Assembly: GCA_963575745.1 (NCBI GenBank)
Contig: CAUYUJ010018338.1
Coordinates: forward strand, 87,501-118,658
Origin: Prorocentrum cordatum
Lineage: Eukaryota > Sar > Dinophyceae > Prorocentrales > Prorocentraceae
Length of the DNA: 31,158 bases
Reading direction: 5' to 3'
Shown: piece by piece, positions 28,101 through 31,158 of the stretch
How positions within the stretch are numbered: position 1 is the first letter of the stretch
Layout of the letters: every line of letters begins with the position of its first letter
Notes under the pieces: generated by a model
Seen by the model: only the letters and a program-made list of their open reading frames with translations
Told to the model about the DNA's origin: nothing
Databases searched by the model: none
Position numbers and translations under genes: made by a program

Positions 28101-28617
28101 GCGCTCTTGTCGCAAGCCCGCTTGAACCGCCAGCCGACCATGCTCCTGGCCTTGAAGATGCCGCCGTTCTCGTCCACGACCTTGATCAGCTCGGCGTCGC
28201 CTCCACTCTGCCGCCGCTGCTTCGCCGTGCCCGTGCCCGTCTGGACACGGCTCCGCCCAGAAGCTGGCGGCGTCATCGGCTGACACTCCTTGACGCCATG
28301 CTCCCTGGGCTTCTCACTCAGCCTCTGGCACGCTCCTCTCCTGCTGCTGCGTCGGCCGCGTGCCCGCCGCCTGCTGGCGCATCAGCGGCTTCCTCAGCTG
28401 CGCGCCCCTCGCCTGCTGGCGCATCAACGGCTCCCTCGGCTGCGCTCACATCGCCCGCTGACACGGCGGCGTCCTGGCACGCGCCCCCAGCATCATCTCC
28501 TGGCACAGCAGCGTCCTTGCTGGCGCGCTCTGCTGGCGCATCGGGCGGGCCAGACGCAGCGACGCCCTCCTGGCTCGCCATGTTTTTTTGCGCTCCGCCA
28601 GAAACATCACCCTTCAT
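25190..28617 (-). CDS. Six-exon gene for an unrecognised, probably nuclear protein (~625 aa)
   Basis: Exons by frame continuity and borders: 28,617-28,052; 27,818-27,675; 27,411-27,205; 26,888-26,169; 25,745-25,677; 25,363-25,190 (stop TGA). All junctions are phase 0, with donors GC, GT, GA, GC, GA. Exon 1 has an Ala/Gly/Asp-rich repeat (DAPAGEG, DAPAGGG), a frame change near 28,320, then SGGDAELIKVVDENGGIFKA and WRFKRACDKSAKLRKELKK. Exon 2: RIYTESHSDEWLKNGRVVSF. Exon 3: SIGGPTGYKDPETLRNISIT and FVQRDIFHQGVKFMHIEMRY. Exon 4: a duplicated AAALPSPAAAA block, NLS-like GKRCKRRR, WQEEGWQEEGWQDEGEE, and a helical end. Exons 5-6: VNIIQQADALEKDLKDL and a Lys/Pro tail. ATG 28,617 is chosen as the first in frame. 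The frame change may be an indel or an unseen intron. No family function known. Confidence 0.7.
25497..26075. repeat. Purine triplet microsatellite in introns 4 and 5
   Basis: GAGGAGGAGG/GATGAG sequence on the plus strand, broken only by the 69-nt exon 25,677-25,745; in the gene's sense it is CCT-rich. Confidence 0.85.
26947..27190. repeat. Purine-rich simple sequence in intron 3
   Basis: GGAGGAGG/GATGAGG-type plus-strand sequence; sense is pyrimidine-rich. Confidence 0.75.
27418..27660. repeat. (CCT/CAT)n microsatellite filling intron 2
   Basis: TCATCATCATCATCC and CCTCCTCCTCC runs on the plus strand; in the gene's sense GAG/GAT, opposite in strand asymmetry to introns 3-5. Confidence 0.85.
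27838..28048. repeat. (CCT/CAT)n microsatellite filling intron 1
   Basis: CCTCATCATCATCATTG through CTCCTCATCCTCC; almost the whole 233-nt intron 27,819-28,051 consists of it. Confidence 0.85.
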
Positions 28618-28940
28618 CTCCCAACCCCCTGGGGCGCTGGGACAGGCTGATAGTTTGGTGTTTGGGTTGTCAGTCTCGACGACGGTATCATGTGGAGGAT
28701 GATCGAAGGGGTGTCGAGGAGAAGCGCACGAAGTGCCATCTGAGTGATCACCAGGTGTGGCGAACCGTCAACGAATACCTCGGCTCTCTGCGCGCCGAGC
28801 CATGTTGGGTCAAGATGCTTTCGTCGGGACGGACGCTCCCATGGGAAACGAGTCGCTGCATGGGCTGTAACGGGCATCGGAGAGTATCTTGTTCATGAAT
28901 GCTGCGTTGGAAGATCCCGTCGTCGTGCCAGATTTAGCCT
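28618..28940. other. Upstream region of the six-exon gene
   Basis: A minus-strand frame of 88 codons (28,877-28,614) is open, but third positions are not GC-rich and no motif is seen. Its stop overlaps the ATG of the next gene by two bases. I take it as 5' UTR/promoter rather than coding. Confidence 0.35.
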
Positions 28941-28944
28941 CCCT

Positions 28945-29235
28945 CGGTCTCCTTCCTCCTCCTCGCATATTCATCCTCATCTCATCTCATCCTCCTCCTC
29001 CTCCCTATCCTCCTCATCCTCCTCTTTTCCTCTCTCTCCTATCCCCACCCCCCTCTTCTTCATTCCCATTCCTCCTACTTCCTTCGTTCTCCTCAGTCCT
29101 CATCATTCCTCCTCCTCCTTCCTCCCCATCCTCCTCCTCCGCCTCCGCCTCCGCCTCCTCCTCCTCCTCCTCCTCCTCCTCTCCTCCTCACCCCCTCCCC
29201 ATCACCGCCTCACCATCCATCATCCCATGCCTCAG
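28945..29235. repeat. Pyrimidine (CCT/CAT)n microsatellite
   Basis: CCTCCTCCTC and CTCATCC on the plus strand, with CTCCGCCTCCG variants near 29,140. Confidence 0.85.
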
Positions 29236-29242
29236 TCCCCTC

Positions 29243-29631
29243 TCATTTCGCATCCTCATCCGCCCCATCCGTCTCGTGCGCCCCCGCCCCCCCGGACCGC
29301 CAGGCCCAGCAGCCGATCGAGGGGGTGTCGTTGGCGACGGGCTTCCAGGCGCCATCGGCGGATCCACCGATTCGGTCGGCGAGGCTGTCGGACTCGCCCT
29401 GGGTAGTCGTGCATTCTCGGGGGCGCCGTCGTCGGGGTTCGCGGCCATCGCCCAGCCGTTCGCAACCCACGCGGAAACTGCTTCTTTGGATAGGGGGCTG
29501 TATTGCCGCATCGCGGCCTCGAAGTAGCTAAACAGCTTGGGCCCGAGCCGCCGTTCGAATCGGGTGTCGTGTTCGATGACATCAGCGTTTCCGAAATGTC
29601 GTGTCGGCGTCGGGCTTCGTCGAAGCGCCGT
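29243..29631 (-). CDS. Unrecognised coding segment with one frame change
   Basis: From an AG at 29,632 the minus frame reads HFGNADVIEHDTRFERRLGP, KLFSYFEAAMRQYSPLSKEA and ANGWAMAANPDDGAP with GC-rich third positions. Near 29,410-29,435 the good codon bias moves to another frame, which continues GESDSLADRIGGSADGAWKP, VANDTPSIGCWAW and HETDGADEDAK to TGA at 29,243. Skipping a 20-nt GA...AG segment, or a single indel, joins them. It lies between two minus-strand genes in the 7.3-kb unit and could be part of either. No function recognised. Confidence 0.45.
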
Positions 29632-29639
29632 CTGATTCC

Positions 29640-30085
29640 GAGCCGTATATTAGTTTTCGTGTTCGGGATGGTTGGTTCGGTTCGTCGGCGTCGGGGTCGG
29701 ACCCCAACATTCGAATTCGCATGGGTCGTGTCTACGAGGGTTTCTTGGGAAAAAGGGGGCACCCCCAGTCCGGAGACAGACATATACCGCAACTTGCAAC
29801 TATCTTCGCGCCACAGCGGGACAATATGCAGGGGCACGAAATAATAAAATGTGGTCGCCCGCTAGCATAGCACAGCATATGTTGTCTAGCAGAAGCGGGA
29901 TCAGCTTCGCGTTGCCATGTGCTTTCCTGTTTTTTTGAACATCAGACGTCGAGCACTCCGTGCGCACTCAAACGCGAAAGCTCGTGCATGGGCGATCGCA
30001 TCCCTGAAAAACGTGCCTGGAGTCGGACGATGAGGCCCTCGAGAACCAGGAGATGGAAGGAAGGGGATGACCAGCAGCAGGATAA
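29640..30085. other. Intergenic or terminal-exon region
   Basis: Mostly unique AT-richer sequence. A minus-strand frame to 29,942 ends LLVLEGLIVRLQARFSGMRS... HGVLDV; it might be a last exon of the KRPAAA gene after a CCT intron (30,090-30,185), but the junction is not convincing. Confidence 0.35.
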
Positions 30086-30104
30086 GGAGATGGAAGCAGT
30101 TCTA

Positions 30105-30185
30105 AAGGAGGAGGGTGAGGAGGAGGAGGAGGAGGAGGAGGAGGAGGAGGAGGAGGAGGAGGAGGAGGAGGAGGAGGGGGGTAAT
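30105..30185. repeat. (GGA)n microsatellite
   Basis: Near-perfect GGAGGAGGAGG on the plus strand. Confidence 0.9.
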
Positions 30186-30211
30186 GGGAGAGCCACGTCC
30201 TCCGTCCCCCA

Positions 30212-31158
30212 TCACCGCTGGTGGAACATTCGCACCCTGTCCAGGAGCGTCTCGCCTGGCCCCTCGATCTGCGAAGATGCCCTTGGAGATGTTGGCGTCG
30301 CCGCCGTTGCTGCCCTTGGAGATGTTGCCGCCGCCGTTGCTGCCCTTGGAGATGTTGGCGTCGCCGCCGTTGCTGCCCTTGGTGATGGTGGCGTCGCCGC
30401 CGTTGCTGCCCTTGGTGAGGTTGGCGTCGCCGCCGTTGCTGCCCTTGGTGAGGTTGGCGTCGCCGCCGTTGCTGCCCTTGGTGGCGCTGGCGTCGCCGCT
30501 GTTGCTGCCCTCGGTGGTGCTGGCGTCGCCGCCGTCGCGGCTGCATCCTCAAGCTTCGGCCTCTTCGCGCCCGCACCTGTTGCGCAGTGTGCTGCTGGCC
30601 TCCTGGCCGCTGGCTTCTTCGCGACTGCGAGGTCCTCATGCTCATCTCGGGCCGCCTCGTCCTCCTCCTCCTCCTCCTCCTCGTCTTTCTCGCCGCCCTC
30701 TTCTTCTTCTCCCTCTTCTGCCGCCGCCTCCTCGTCCTCCTCTTCCTCGTCCTCCTCTTCCTCTTCGCCGTCGCCGTCGTCCGGATGGGCGGCGGCGGCA
30801 GGCCGCTTCCTCGCGGGCGATCCAGCCTCCTCGGCCTCGCCGTGCGGAGCGGCAGCCGCGGGCCTCCTGATGGCCGTTGCAGCGGCAGGGCGCTTCATCA
30901 CATGGGCCCGATCGCCCATGGCGCGCTTCTCCTCGCGCATCTGGCCGAGCGTCACCTCTCCTCTCGAGTACTTCTCCCCGAGCCCGATGAGCCACTCTTT
31001 GGCCTCGCGGGGGCGGGTTAGGACATCGAAAAGGAATCAATGGAGGAGGGGTGGCACGCGCCTGCTCGCACTCCAGCACTCGGAACGAGATCTGCAGCTT
31101 CTGAGAGTTGCCGATCTTGAAGATCAGCCCTGCGTTCCCTGGGTCGAGCAGCTTGCGC
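30212..31158 (-). CDS. KRPAAA/acidic-repeat protein, 3' exons (continues past the window end)
   Basis: Exon 2 (31,158 to 31,062, partial) ends FRVLECEQ. A 58-nt intron (31,004-31,061, CAG|GC ... GAG|GCC) is followed by exon 3 (31,003-30,212), which reads AKEWLIGLGEKYSRGEVTLG, then MKRPAAATAIRRPAAAAPHG and ARKRPAAAAHP. Next come an acidic block of about 50 residues (EEEEEDEEEEDEE), KKPAARRPAAH and KRPK, then eight AATAATPTSPR-like 11-residue repeats, and an end LLDRVRMFHQR with TGA at 30,212. Alternating KRPAA patches, acidic tract and Ala/Thr/Pro repeats recall linker-histone-like or nucleolar proteins; that is only composition. The first exons are those seen at 23,728-24,524 in the other copy. 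Confidence 0.65.
30279..30540. repeat. 33-bp coding minisatellite (11-aa repeat)
   Basis: TTGGCGTCGCCGCCGTTGCT + GCCCTTGGTGAGG units, eight copies, one shortened by three bases. Reads AATAATPTSPR on the minus strand; frame is preserved in every copy. Confidence 0.9.
30993..31158. repeat. 166-bp direct repeat, right copy (window end)
   Basis: Identical to 23,659-23,824. Spans exon 2, the 58-nt intron and the start of exon 3 of the minus-strand gene. Confidence 0.97.

Noticed and set aside
28614-28877. Minus-strand 88-codon ORF upstream of the six-exon gene
   Set aside because: Third positions lack the GC bias of neighbouring exons and no motif is visible; more likely 5' region.

Overview
The window looks like a stretch of nuclear genome from a dinoflagellate, most likely a photosynthetic lineage such as Prorocentrum or a relative; the genus is a guess. 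Four things point there. At least four degenerate copies of the 22-nt dinoflagellate spliced leader (DinoSL) sit just upstream of plus-strand ORFs. Introns begin with GC or GA instead of GT. DNA is GC-rich and very repeat-dense, with sparse genes of unfamiliar families and KRPAAA-type protein motifs. Degraded LINE-type retroelement pieces are present. I see no bacterial operons, no Shine-Dalgarno sites, no CRISPR array and no rRNA; no tRNA was recognised by eye.

Layout. 1-3,620: diverged tandem repeats, then a badly decayed non-LTR retrotransposon (coiled-coil ORF and endonuclease remnant). 3,700-5,200: minisatellites, a CG-alternating Z-DNA-prone tract and C-rich DNA. 5,890-12,880 (plus strand): four head-to-tail intron-poor genes or pseudogenes, each preceded by a relict spliced leader. 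This is the footprint of mRNAs copied back into the genome. The first three encode unrecognised proteins; the fourth is a broken DDE-transposase-like protein. 13,040-15,770: a mirrored purine/pyrimidine block and a 2-kb CCCGGGTC minisatellite. 15,885-16,180: a LINE reverse-transcriptase fragment. 16,150-18,260: assorted tandem repeats. 18,343-23,558 (minus strand): a repeat-protein gene, a methyltransferase-like gene split by a small terminal-inverted-repeat element, and a second, intron-bearing copy of the transposase-like family that runs into a 100-N gap (23,559-23,658). 23,659-31,158 (minus strand): a second contig whose first and last 166 bp are identical. It carries a six-exon gene (25,190-28,617), both ends of another gene (KRPAAA/acidic/11-aa-repeat protein), and an unrecognised coding segment.

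The strands differ strikingly. Plus-strand genes are nearly intronless and carry SL relicts. Minus-strand genes have phase-0 introns with GC/GA donors, mostly filled by triplet microsatellite, and no SL relict. The 166-bp terminal identity of the second contig suggests one unit (about 7,334 bp) of a tandem gene array or a circular molecule. Most proteins here have no function I can name. Family assignments are from motif recognition without database searches.
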